Source: Microbacterium aurantiacum (GTDB lineage: Bacteria; Actinomycetota; Actinomycetes; Actinomycetales; Microbacteriaceae). From it: a stretch of DNA of 64,000 nt. Position 1 is the stretch's first letter. Each line of letters begins with the position of its first letter. The notes beneath the pieces are model-generated. The model did no database searches. It saw only the letters and a list, made by a program, of their open reading frames with translations, and was not told the origin of the DNA. Location: assembly GCF_002872075.1 (NCBI RefSeq), contig NZ_PGGU01000006.1, positions 186,001 through 250,000 on the forward strand, in the 5' to 3' direction. Both the position numbers and the translations under genes were made by a program. Of this stretch, positions 41,647-50,227 are shown one piece after another.

Positions 41647-43109
41647 GCACTCTCCTGACACAGGTATTCCGGCTGCCGGATCTCGGTGAAGGCCTCACCG
41701 AGGCCGGTCTCGTGCAGTGGCTGGTGGCCGTCGGCGACACGATCGTCACGGACCAGCCGATCGCCGAGGTCGAGACCGCCAAGAGCGTGGTCGAACTGCC
41801 CTCGCCCTTCGCCGGAGTCGTGACCGCGCTGCACGGCGCGGCCGGTGACACGATCGACGTCGGTGCGCCGGTTCTGGAGGTCGCGGCCGCAGGCGCCCCC
41901 GACGGAGATCTGCGCGTTCCTCGGACGGATTCCGGCGAAACGTCCGAAGAACGTGCGGAAGTCCGCAGAACGGATGCCGCGAGGGCGCCGTCGAACGAGC
42001 AGGAGGCGTATCGCGAGGAGGAGCGCGCCGGCTCCGGCAACGTCCTCATCGGCTACGGCACCTCCGAGCGCTCGGCGAAGGGTCGGCGGCGGCGACCGGC
42101 ATCCGCATCCGCATCCGCTTCCGTCACGGCATCCGCACCGGCACCGGCAACGCCATCCCCCGTCGTCGAGCGAGCTGCTGTCGAGACCGAGCGCGCAGCT
42201 CCCGCGGATCGCCGGCCGGTGGCCGTCCGCTCTCCGCTGGTGCGCCGGCTCGCGCGCGATCTCGGCCTCGACGTGCACGCGCTCACCCCCACCGGACTCG
42301 ACGGGGTGATCACCCGCGCCGACGTTCTGCGCGCAGCCGTCGACGACGCCGTGGACGGCGTGGCCGCGCACCATCGCGGCACCTCCTCCGCTACCGCCGG
42401 CGAGCTCGACGGGCTCCCGATCCTTTCCCGCGAGCGGATGTCGCCGCTGCGCAAGGCCGTGAGCGCCAAGCTCAGCCGCAGCCGCGCCGAGATCCCGGAG
42501 GCCACCGTCTGGGTCGACGTCGATGCGACGGCACTGTGGGAGCTTCGGGGCCAGATGGCGCCCGACGGCGGAAAGGCGCCTTCGCTCACCGCGCTCATCT
42601 CCCGCTTCGTGCTGCTGGCCCTCGAGGAGCACCCGGTGCTCGCCTCCCGCCTGAGCGAGAGCGGCGACGAGCTGATCACCTTCGACGGCGTGAACCTCGG
42701 CGTCGCCACAGACACCGAACGCGGCCTGATGGTTCCGGTCATCCCTCGGGCGCACGCCCTCACTGTCGAGCAGTTGGACGCGGCGCTGCGAGAACTCAGC
42801 GCCACCGCCCGCGCGGGTGCGATGCCGCCGCAGCGCCTCCGCGGCTCGACGTTCACGCTGAACAACTACGGCAGCCTCGGCGTCGACGGCTCGGCAGCGA
42901 TCATCAATCATCCCGATGTCGCCATTCTCGGGATCGGCCGGATCATGGAGCGGCCCTGGGTCGTCGAGGGGCAGATCGTCGTGCGCCGCATCGCCCAGCT
43001 CTCGCTGGTCTTCGACCACCGCGTCTGCGACGGCGGCTACGCGGCCGGGTTCCTTCGCCGCGTGACCGAGCTCATCGAGCATCCCCTCCGCGTGTTCGGG
43101 AGGGTCTGA
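41643..43109 (+). CDS. bkdC: 2-oxoacid dehydrogenase E2 (dihydrolipoyl acyltransferase)
   Basis: A 488-residue E2 with one lipoyl domain (residues 3-79; lipoyl-Lys47 in ETAKSVVEL), a low-complexity Ala/Ser/Pro linker (about 140-185) encoded partly by GCATCC repeats, a peripheral-subunit-binding domain (SPLVRRLARDLGLDV...GVITRADVL), and a catalytic acyltransferase domain ending with HRVCDG (His459, Asp463). It transfers the acyl group from lipoate to CoA. The linker is unusually charged around residues 95-125. It is the last gene of the bkd operon; the thiolase gene starts 37 bases later and may be cotranscribed. Confidence 0.94.
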   Translation: MSTLLTQVFRLPDLGEGLTEAGLVQWLVAVGDTIVTDQPIAEVETAKSVVELPSPFAGVVTALHGAAGDTIDVGAPVLEVAAAGAPDGDLRVPRTDSGETSEERAEVRRTDAARAPSNEQEAYREEERAGSGNVLIGYGTSERSAKGRRRRPASASASASVTASAPAPATPSPVVERAAVETERAAPADRRPVAVRSPLVRRLARDLGLDVHALTPTGLDGVITRADVLRAAVDDAVDGVAAHHRGTSSATAGELDGLPILSRERMSPLRKAVSAKLSRSRAEIPEATVWVDVDATALWELRGQMAPDGGKAPSLTALISRFVLLALEEHPVLASRLSESGDELITFDGVNLGVATDTERGLMVPVIPRAHALTVEQLDAALRELSATARAGAMPPQRLRGSTFTLNNYGSLGVDGSAAIINHPDVAILGIGRIMERPWVVEGQIVVRRIAQLSLVFDHRVCDGGYAAGFLRRVTELIEHPLRVFGRV

Positions 43110-43146
43110 TGCCCACCCACTCGCCCTGTCGACGAACGGAGGCGCG

Positions 43147-44331
43147 ATGACCGAGGTGTTCCTCGTCGGCGGTGTGCGCACACCGATCGGGCGGTACGGC
43201 GGTTCGCTCGCGAGCGTGCGCGCGGATGATCTCGCGGCGCTCGTCGTCCGTGAGGCCGTGGCCCGCGCCGGCCTGCCCGGCAGCGCGATCGACGAGGTCA
43301 TCCTGGGAGCTGCGAACCAGGCCGGCGAGGACAACCGCAACCTCGCCCGGATGGCCGTCCTGCTCGCGGGGCTGCCCGATGACATTCCCGGGATCACCGT
43401 GAACCGCCTCTGCGCCTCCGGTATGTCCGCGATCGCCATGGCCGCACAGGCGATTCGCGCCGGTGATGCCGAGGTCATGGTCGCCGGCGGCGTCGAGTCG
43501 ATGACACGCGCTCCCTGGGTGCAGGCCAAGCCGGAGCGCGCCTGGGCGAAACCGGGCGAAGCCTTCGACACCTCGATCGGATGGCGCTTCACCAACCCGC
43601 GCCTCGCCGCGCGTGACAAGGCGACGTTCTCGATGCCGGAGACGGCGGAGGAAGTCGCCCGCCGCGACGGGATCACCCGCGAGGACGCCGACGCCTTCGC
43701 CCTGCAGAGCCAGCGCCGCGCGATCGACGCGATCGACGCGGGGCACTTCGAGGCCGAGATCGTCGGCGTTCCGACGCGCACCGGCGACGTGACCGTCGAC
43801 GAAGGACCACGCCGCGACACCAGCCTCGAGGCGCTGGCAGCGCTCCGCCCTGTCGTCGCGGGTGGCGAGGTCGTCACGGCCGGCAACTCGAGTTCGCTGA
43901 ACGACGGCGCCTCGGCGATCGTCGTCGCGAGCGCTGACGCCGTCCGCCGCTACGGTCTGGTCCCCCGCGCCCGCATCGTGACCGCGACCTCTGCGGCGCT
44001 GGCGCCGGAGATCATGGGCCTCGGGCCGGTGCCCGCGACCGAGAAGGCGCTGCAGCGCGCCGGCCTCCAGGTCGCCGCCATCGGCGCCGTCGAACTCAAT
44101 GAGGCCTTCGCCACGCAGTCGCTCGCGTCGATGCGCCGTCTCGGTCTGGATCCGGCGACGGTCAACCGCGACGGCGGCGCGATCGCCCTCGGTCACCCCC
44201 TGGGATCGAGCGGATGCAGGATCGTGGTCACGCTCCTCGGAAGGATGGAGCGCGAGAACGCCGGGCTCGGCCTCGCGACGATGTGCGTGGGCGTCGGCCA
44301 GGGCACGGCCATGATCGTGGAGCACCTCTGA
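43147..44331 (+). CDS. paaJ: Acetyl-CoA acyltransferase, 3-oxoadipyl-CoA thiolase type
   Basis: A 394-residue thiolase. The acyl-binding nucleophile is Cys89 in VNRLCASGMSAI; the second site is LNEAFATQS, and the C-terminal His and Cys lie in GGAIALGHPLGSSGCR. The N-terminus VRTPIGRYGGSLASVRADDL matches the PaaJ/PcaF subgroup, which cleaves 3-oxoadipyl-CoA and the earlier 3-oxo-dehydrosuberyl-CoA. The ribosome-binding site is GGAGG. The gene order paaJ-paaF-paaH-paaZ with overlapping starts makes the paa assignment likely over general fatty acid oxidation. Confidence 0.87.
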   Translation: MTEVFLVGGVRTPIGRYGGSLASVRADDLAALVVREAVARAGLPGSAIDEVILGAANQAGEDNRNLARMAVLLAGLPDDIPGITVNRLCASGMSAIAMAAQAIRAGDAEVMVAGGVESMTRAPWVQAKPERAWAKPGEAFDTSIGWRFTNPRLAARDKATFSMPETAEEVARRDGITREDADAFALQSQRRAIDAIDAGHFEAEIVGVPTRTGDVTVDEGPRRDTSLEALAALRPVVAGGEVVTAGNSSSLNDGASAIVVASADAVRRYGLVPRARIVTATSAALAPEIMGLGPVPATEKALQRAGLQVAAIGAVELNEAFATQSLASMRRLGLDPATVNRDGGAIALGHPLGSSGCRIVVTLLGRMERENAGLGLATMCVGVGQGTAMIVEHL

Positions 44332-45065
44332 TGACCCTGCACATCGACGGGCACGATGACCGCGTCGTCGCCACACTCAACCGCCCGGAGAAGCGCAATG
44401 CGATCGACCAGGAGACGATCGACGCGCTGCACGCGCTGTGCGCAGAGCTCGAGGAGAAACCGCGCACGCTGATCCTCGCGGGCGCTGGCGGTGTCTTCGC
44501 GGCCGGTGCCGACATCGCCCAGCTGCGTGAGCGCACCGCTGCCGACGCTCGCAGAGGGATCAACGCGCTGGCGTTCATCCGCATCCGCGAGCTTCCGATG
44601 CCCGTGATCGCCGCGATCGACGGCTATGCACTCGGCGGCGGCGCCGAGCTCGCCTACGCCGCCGACATCCGCATCGGCACCCCGGCGCTGCGTATCGGCA
44701 ACCCGGAGACAGGACTCGGGATCATCGCGGCCGCCGGTGCCACCTGGCGTCTGCCCGAGATCGTCGGCGAGGCTCGTGCGGCCCACCTGCTGCTCACCGG
44801 TCGCACCCTCGACGCCGACGAAGCCCTGGCCTGGGGGCTCGTCTCGGCGATCCATCCGGCGGACGAGCTCCTCCGAGAAGCGCACGCCATCGCCGACCGC
44901 ATCGCGGCGAACGATCCGCTCGCGACGCAGTACACCAAACGCGCGCTGCACGCGCCTCGTGCCGGGCATCCGGCAATCGAGCTCGCGCTGCAGGCCGAGC
45001 TGTTCGAGTCCCCGGCGAAGCACGAGCGGATGACCGACTTCCTGGAGAGACGAGCACGAGCATGA
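44331..45065 (+). CDS. paaF: Enoyl-CoA hydratase (PaaF-like)
   Basis: A 244-residue crotonase. LNRPEKRNAID is the N-terminal block, and the oxyanion hole is made by AAGADIAQL and ALGGGAELAYAAD. The catalytic Glu expected near GNPETGLG is present. In phenylacetate breakdown PaaF hydrates 2,3-dehydroadipyl-CoA to 3-hydroxyadipyl-CoA. The ATG overlaps the thiolase stop (TGATG), and the stop overlaps the next gene. A general short-chain enoyl-CoA hydratase is the alternative reading. Confidence 0.85.
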   Translation: MTLHIDGHDDRVVATLNRPEKRNAIDQETIDALHALCAELEEKPRTLILAGAGGVFAAGADIAQLRERTAADARRGINALAFIRIRELPMPVIAAIDGYALGGGAELAYAADIRIGTPALRIGNPETGLGIIAAAGATWRLPEIVGEARAAHLLLTGRTLDADEALAWGLVSAIHPADELLREAHAIADRIAANDPLATQYTKRALHAPRAGHPAIELALQAELFESPAKHERMTDFLERRARA

Positions 45066-45949
45066 ACCTTGAGAAGCAGGCGCCCGCCGATGTCGGCGTG
45101 CTGGGAGGCGGGCGCATGGGGGCCGGCATCGCGCACGCGTTCCTCCTCGCCGGATCGCGCGTGCGCGTGGTCGAGCAGGACGCGAGCAGTGCGGATGCCG
45201 CCGCGCAGCGCATCGTCGAGAGCGTCGGCCGCTCCGAGGAGAGGGATCACGCTCTCGACGCCTCGGAGATCCTCGGGCGCCTGGAATGCGGTGCCGATCC
45301 CGGCGCGTTCGGCACCTGCGACCTCGTCATCGAGGCCGTGCCGGAAGACCGCGCTCTGAAGGAGTCCTCGCTCGCTCGCGCCGAAGCCGCCATGCCCGAG
45401 GGCGCCGTGCTCGCCTCCAACACGTCCTCGATCTCCATCGATGATCTCGCCTCGACGCTCCGGCACCCCGGCCGCTTCCTCGGGCTGCACTTCTTCAATC
45501 CGGTCCCGGTCTCTCTCCTCGTCGAGATCGTGCACGGCGAGACGACCGATCCGATCGTCGTGGACGATGCCCGCCGCTGGGTGCGAGCGCTGGGCAAGAC
45601 CCCGATCGTGGTGCGCGACTCCCCCGGCTTCGCCTCGTCGCGTCTGGGTGTCATGCTCGGGCTCGAGGCCATCCGGATGCTCGAGGAGGGCGTCGCGAAC
45701 GCCGAAGACATCGACGCGGCCATGACCCTCGGCTACCGGCATCCGGTGGGCCCGCTGCGCACCACCGACATCGTCGGGCTCGACGTGCGACTCGGCATCG
45801 CCGAAGAGCTGGCCGCGACCCTCGGCGCACGCTTCGAACCCCCGGAGCTGCTGCGCGCGCTGGTCGCCGAAGGAAAGCTCGGCCGCAAGAGCGGTGAAGG
45901 CTTCTACACGTGGATCTCAGCACGATCCGAGAACGGAGATGGACAATGA
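45062..45949 (+). CDS. paaH: 3-hydroxyacyl-CoA dehydrogenase (PaaH-like)
   Basis: A 295-residue NAD-dependent enzyme. The Rossmann motif is VGVLGGGRMGAGIA (residues 11-24), the catalytic His lies in FLGLHFFNPVP, and the C-terminal dimer domain contains DSPGFASSRLGVMLGLEAI. In this pathway it would oxidise 3-hydroxyadipyl-CoA to 3-oxoadipyl-CoA for the thiolase at the start of the cluster. It is shorter than fused bifunctional forms, so it is a stand-alone dehydrogenase. Overlaps by four bases on both sides show tight coupling with paaF and paaZ. Confidence 0.88.
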   Translation: MNLEKQAPADVGVLGGGRMGAGIAHAFLLAGSRVRVVEQDASSADAAAQRIVESVGRSEERDHALDASEILGRLECGADPGAFGTCDLVIEAVPEDRALKESSLARAEAAMPEGAVLASNTSSISIDDLASTLRHPGRFLGLHFFNPVPVSLLVEIVHGETTDPIVVDDARRWVRALGKTPIVVRDSPGFASSRLGVMLGLEAIRMLEEGVANAEDIDAAMTLGYRHPVGPLRTTDIVGLDVRLGIAEELAATLGARFEPPELLRALVAEGKLGRKSGEGFYTWISARSENGDGQ

Positions 45950-48003
45950 CCGGCATGCTCCCCAGCTATGTGGAAGGCGACTGGTGGACCCCCGCCACGG
46001 CCGCAGCAGCGACCGAGGTGCGCGATGCATCCACCGGCGAGGTCGTCGCCCGCGTCAGCACAGAGGGGCTCGACCTCGACGGGGCCCTGGAGTATGCCCG
46101 CACCGTGGGGCAGACGAGCCTCGGGGCGCTGACCTTCCACGAGCGTGCCGTGCTGCTGAAGAAGTTCGCCCTCGCTCTGACCGAGCGCAAGGCCGAGCTG
46201 TATGCGATCTCCTCGCGCACCGGGGCCACGAAGACCGATTCCTGGGTCGACATCGACGGCGGCATCGGCGTGCTCTTCTCGTACTCCGGCAAGGGCCGGC
46301 GGGAACTGCCGAACGGCACGGTGTACGTCGACGGCCCCGTCGAACAGCTGTCCAAGGACGGTTCATTCCTCGGACGGCATATCTACACGCGACTCACGGG
46401 CGTCGCGGTGCAGATCAACGCCTTCAACTTCCCCGTGTGGGGGTCGCTGGAGAAGTTCGCCCCTGCCTTCCTCGCCGGCATGCCCACGCTGGTCAAGCCC
46501 GCGACGCCGACCGGCTACCTGGCCGAGGCATTCGTGCGGATCCTCGTCGAATCCGGACTGCTGCCGGATGGTTCGCTGCAGCTGGTGAGCGGCAGCGTGC
46601 CGAGTCTCTTCGACCATCTGCGACTCGGTGACATCGTCGGCTTCACCGGCAGCGCCTCGACGGCGGAATCGCTGCGCGCGCACCCGGCCGTGCAGACCGG
46701 CGGCGTGCGCTTCACGGGTGAGACCGATTCGATCAACGCCTCGGTGCTCGGCACGGATGCCGTCGAAGGCACCCCGGAATTCGACGCCTACGTCCGCCAG
46801 CTCGTCACCGAGATGACGACGAAGGCCGGCCAGAAGTGCACGGCGATCCGGCGGGCGATCGTGCCGACGGGGTCGGCGGATGCCGTGATCGACGCCGTGC
46901 GGGCGCGCGTCGCCGACAGGGTCGTGCTCGGCGACCCCCGTGCGGACGGCGTCACGATGGGGCCGCTCGCGTCGACCGTGCAGCGCGACGAGGTGCTGCG
47001 GCAGGTGCGGAAGCTGACGGAGGCCGGCGGGCGGATCGTCGTCGGCACCACGGATGCTCCCGCGGTGCGTCATGAGGACGGCACCACCGCACCTGCCCCC
47101 GACGGCGCCTTCCTCTCGCCCGTGCTGATGCAGTTCGACGATCCGGCCGCCGAGGCGGTGCACACCGTCGAAGCGTTCGGACCGGTCTCGTCGCTGCTCA
47201 CCTACGACACCACCGCTGAGGCGGCGGCTCTCGTCGCCCGCGGTGGCGGCTCACTCGTGACGAGCATCGCGACGCACGACCCGCTGCAGGCAGTGGAGCT
47301 CGCGGCCGCGATCGCGCCGTTCAACGGACGGATGCTGCTGCTCGACCGCGACGACGCCCGTTCGTCGACCGGTCACGGATCTCCCCTGCCGAATCTCGTG
47401 CACGGCGGGCCCGGCCGCGCCGGCGGCGGCGAGGAGCTCGGCGGCATCCGCGCGGTGCTGCACCACATGCAGCGCACCGCCGTGCAGGGATCGCCGGAGA
47501 TGCTCACCGCCCTCACCGGCGTCTGGCACGCCGGTGCGGCCGCGAACAGCGACGGTCGGCATCCGTTCCGCAAGTCGCTCGCAGAGCTCCGCATCGGCGA
47601 CCAGATCGTCTCGGCATCACGCGAGGTGACGCTCGACGACATCGAGACCTTCGCGCACTTCACGGGCGACACGTTCTACGCGCACATGGACGAGGAGGCC
47701 GCTGCCGCGAACCCGTTCTTCCCCGGCCGGGTCGCGCATGGCTATCTGCTCGTCTCCTGGGCGGCCGGCTTGTTCGTCGATCCGGAGCCGGGGCCCGTGC
47801 TCGCGAACTACGGTCTGGAGAACCTGCGCTTCCTCACTCCGGTGTCGCCGGGCGACAGCATCCGCGTCGACCTGACCGCCAAGCAGATCACCCCGCGCGA
47901 GACCGACGAGTACGGCGAGGTGCGCTGGGACGCCATCATCCGCAATCAGAACGACGAGACGGTCGCCACGTACGACGTGCTGACCCTGGTGTCGAAGGAG
48001 TAG
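45946..48003 (+). CDS. paaZ: PaaZ: oxepin-CoA hydrolase / 3-oxo-5,6-dehydrosuberyl-CoA semialdehyde dehydrogenase
   Basis: A 685-residue fusion. The N-terminal aldehyde dehydrogenase (about 1-530) has catalytic Cys298 in AGQKCTAIRRA. The C-terminal MaoC-like hot-dog hydratase (about 545-685) shows FAHFTGDTFYAHMDEEAAA and FFPGRVAHGYLLVSW with the Asp/His pair. It opens the oxepin ring and oxidises the unstable aldehyde within one protein, avoiding a toxic side product. ATG 45946 overlaps the PaaH stop. This is the last gene of the block; the convergent RecQ gene ends 15 bases after its stop. Confidence 0.95.
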   Translation: MTGMLPSYVEGDWWTPATAAAATEVRDASTGEVVARVSTEGLDLDGALEYARTVGQTSLGALTFHERAVLLKKFALALTERKAELYAISSRTGATKTDSWVDIDGGIGVLFSYSGKGRRELPNGTVYVDGPVEQLSKDGSFLGRHIYTRLTGVAVQINAFNFPVWGSLEKFAPAFLAGMPTLVKPATPTGYLAEAFVRILVESGLLPDGSLQLVSGSVPSLFDHLRLGDIVGFTGSASTAESLRAHPAVQTGGVRFTGETDSINASVLGTDAVEGTPEFDAYVRQLVTEMTTKAGQKCTAIRRAIVPTGSADAVIDAVRARVADRVVLGDPRADGVTMGPLASTVQRDEVLRQVRKLTEAGGRIVVGTTDAPAVRHEDGTTAPAPDGAFLSPVLMQFDDPAAEAVHTVEAFGPVSSLLTYDTTAEAAALVARGGGSLVTSIATHDPLQAVELAAAIAPFNGRMLLLDRDDARSSTGHGSPLPNLVHGGPGRAGGGEELGGIRAVLHHMQRTAVQGSPEMLTALTGVWHAGAAANSDGRHPFRKSLAELRIGDQIVSASREVTLDDIETFAHFTGDTFYAHMDEEAAAANPFFPGRVAHGYLLVSWAAGLFVDPEPGPVLANYGLENLRFLTPVSPGDSIRVDLTAKQITPRETDEYGEVRWDAIIRNQNDETVATYDVLTLVSKE

Positions 48004-48018
48004 CCGCGGGGGCAGATC

Positions 48019-50118
48019 TCAGCCGTGCAGCGCGAGGACGAACGGCAGCACCTCGGTCGCGCCCGCCTGCCGGAGATTGCGGGCGGCCACGGTCAGCGTC
48101 CACCGGCTGTCGGCCTGGTCGTCCACGAGCAGCACGGGTCCCGGTGGCACGTCGAGTCCCTCGGCGGTGAACCGGTCCCAGAGCCCGGCGAGCCGGAACG
48201 CGCTGTTGCCGCCCGGCTGGCCGGTGGGGCCACCGCCCGCGTGAGCGAGCGCGCCGAGATAGGGCAGGCGGCCGACCTCGGCGATTCCGCGGGCGAGCGA
48301 ATCGACCAGGAGCGGCCGTGACCGCGACGGCATCGCGACGACGGCGACCGGTCTCTCCGCCCAGCCCCAGTCGGCGAGAACCCGCACGCAGGCGGCGAGC
48401 ACCTGGGGCGAGACGGCCGCATCAGGGGCGCCCGACGCGAACAGCTCGCGCAGGGCACCGCCCCAGCCGAGGTCGGTGAGACGGGCGAGGGCTCGGCCTT
48501 CGCCGGCCTGCTCGGCGGGAGGGATGCGTCCCTTGACCGGTGCGCCGAGGCGATCGGCGCCGGTGGGCCACTGCCGGCGCGGGTCGATGGGGACGCCGAC
48601 CCGGTCGAGCGATTCAGCGGCGGAGGTGGTCGCGGACGCCGCGATCTCGCTCGGGAACCAGATGCCGGCGCAGTTGTCGCACCGCCCGCACGGCACGGCC
48701 GTGTCGTCATCGAGGGAGCGCTGGAGGAACTCCATGCGGCATCCATCGGTCTGCTCGTAGTCGATCATGTGCTGCTGCTCGGCGACGCGCTCGGCCGCGA
48801 TGCGCGCATACCGCTCGGCGTCATACGTCCATGGCTCGCCCGTGGCGACCCAGCCGCCCTGCACCCGGCGCACCGCGCCGTCGACGTCGAGCACCTTCAG
48901 CAGCAGTTCGAGCGGCGTGCGGCGTATGTCGACCATCGCTTCCAGCGCCGGCGTGGAGACCGGGGCGTCGCCGAGAGCGGCGATCACCCGCTCGGCGCGC
49001 TCCTGATCGGGCATCGATGCGGTGGCGAAGTAGTGCCAGATGTCGCGGTCCTCGGTGCCGGGCAGCAGCAGTACGTCGGCGCTTTCGCTCGCCCGTCCGG
49101 CACGGCCGACCTGCTGGTAGTACGCCACCGGCGATGACGGCGCTCCGAGGTGCAGCACGAAGCCGAGATCGGGCTTGTCGAAGCCCATGCCGAGCGCGCT
49201 CGTCGCCACCAGAGCCTTCACCTCGTTGCGCTTCAGCATCCCCTCGGATTCCTCGCGCTCCTCGGTGTCGGTCTGTCCGGTGTACGCGCGCACCTCGTGT
49301 CCGCGCTCACGGAGCAGGCGGGCAGTGTCGACCGCCGCCGCGACGGTGAGGGTGTAGATGATCCCCGAGCCGGGCAGATCGTCGAGATGACTGAGCAGCC
49401 ATGCCAGCCGGCTCGACGAGTTGGGCAGCCGCAGCACGCCGAGGCGGAGGGAGGCGCGGGCGAGGGGCCCGCGGATGGTGAGGACATCCGCGTTGTCGCC
49501 GGTGCCCAGTTGCTCGGCGACATCCGCCACGACGCGGCTGTTCGCCGTCGCGGTCGTCGCGAGCACCGGAACCTCGGCCGGCATCTGTGCGATCAGGTCG
49601 CGCAACCGGCGGTAGTCGGGCCGGAAGTCGTGCCCCCAGTCGCTGATGCAGTGCGCCTCGTCGACGACGAGCATGCCGATCCGCTGCACGAGCGCCGGGA
49701 GCTGCTGCTCGCGGAACGCGGGGTTGTTGAGCCGCTCGGGCGACACGAGCAGCACGTCGACCTCGTCGCGGTCGAGCTGCGCGAGCACATCGCTCCAGGC
49801 ATGGGCGTTCGTCGAGTTGATCGCCACGGCACGAACGCCCGCCCGCTCGGCAGCTGCGATCTGGTCCCGCATGAGCGCCAGGAGCGGCGAGACGAGCACA
49901 GTGGGGCCCGCACCCTGCCGGCGGAGCAGCAGCGTCGCGACGAAGTACACCGCCGACTTGCCCCAGCCGGTGCGCTGCACGACGAGCGCACGACGGCGCC
50001 CCTCGACCAGGGCCTCGATCGCCTCGTACTGCCCGTCGTGGAAGTCGGCGTCGGAGCGGCCGACGAGTTCCCGAAGGGCGGCGAGAGCGGCGCTGCGGGT
50101 GGGCGCGATCGAGGTCAT
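48019..50118 (-). CDS. RecQ-type DNA helicase with C-terminal phosphoribosyltransferase-like domain
   Basis: A 699-residue superfamily 2 helicase. Walker A is RTGWGKSAVYF, motif II DEAHCISDWGHDFRPDYR, and motif VI QQVGRAGRASES. A RecQ zinc cluster (CRMEF...CGRCDNC) follows. The last 120 residues differ from E. coli RecQ: VAVVAMPSRSRPLLVDSLA and GPVLLVDDQADSRWTLTVAARN resemble a phosphoribosyltransferase PRPP loop, as in ComF-like proteins. No HRDC domain is seen. ATG 50118 was chosen over 50136. The likely role is DNA repair or replication-fork processing; the fused domain's role is unknown. Confidence 0.9.
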   Translation of the reverse strand: MTSIAPTRSAALAALRELVGRSDADFHDGQYEAIEALVEGRRRALVVQRTGWGKSAVYFVATLLLRRQGAGPTVLVSPLLALMRDQIAAAERAGVRAVAINSTNAHAWSDVLAQLDRDEVDVLLVSPERLNNPAFREQQLPALVQRIGMLVVDEAHCISDWGHDFRPDYRRLRDLIAQMPAEVPVLATTATANSRVVADVAEQLGTGDNADVLTIRGPLARASLRLGVLRLPNSSSRLAWLLSHLDDLPGSGIIYTLTVAAAVDTARLLRERGHEVRAYTGQTDTEEREESEGMLKRNEVKALVATSALGMGFDKPDLGFVLHLGAPSSPVAYYQQVGRAGRASESADVLLLPGTEDRDIWHYFATASMPDQERAERVIAALGDAPVSTPALEAMVDIRRTPLELLLKVLDVDGAVRRVQGGWVATGEPWTYDAERYARIAAERVAEQQHMIDYEQTDGCRMEFLQRSLDDDTAVPCGRCDNCAGIWFPSEIAASATTSAAESLDRVGVPIDPRRQWPTGADRLGAPVKGRIPPAEQAGEGRALARLTDLGWGGALRELFASGAPDAAVSPQVLAACVRVLADWGWAERPVAVVAMPSRSRPLLVDSLARGIAEVGRLPYLGALAHAGGGPTGQPGGNSAFRLAGLWDRFTAEGLDVPPGPVLLVDDQADSRWTLTVAARNLRQAGATEVLPFVLALHG

Positions 50119-50165
50119 CACCCCACTCTGCCTCACGCGACCGACACGACCCTGGGGTTCAGGCC

Positions 50166-50224
50166 TTCACAGAGCGCAAACGGCTCGATCCCGGACGGAT
50201 ATCGAGCCGTTTGCGCTCTGTGAA
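50166..50224. repeat. Intergenic palindromic repeat, core GAGCGCAAACGGCT, copy 2
   Basis: This is the most regular copy: 24-base arms (50166-50189 and 50201-50224) pair perfectly around an 11-base loop. It starts three bases after the dhaM stop (minus strand) and ends the recQ upstream region, so it could terminate dhaM transcription. Confidence 0.9.
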
Positions 50225-50227
50225 CGG

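Noticed and set aside
41286..43886. Very long open frame (866 codons) on the minus strand
   Set aside because: It lies wholly opposite the E1 beta, E2 and thiolase genes, which have clear motifs. Its translation is Arg/Ala/Ser-rich low complexity, typical of antisense frames in high-GC DNA.
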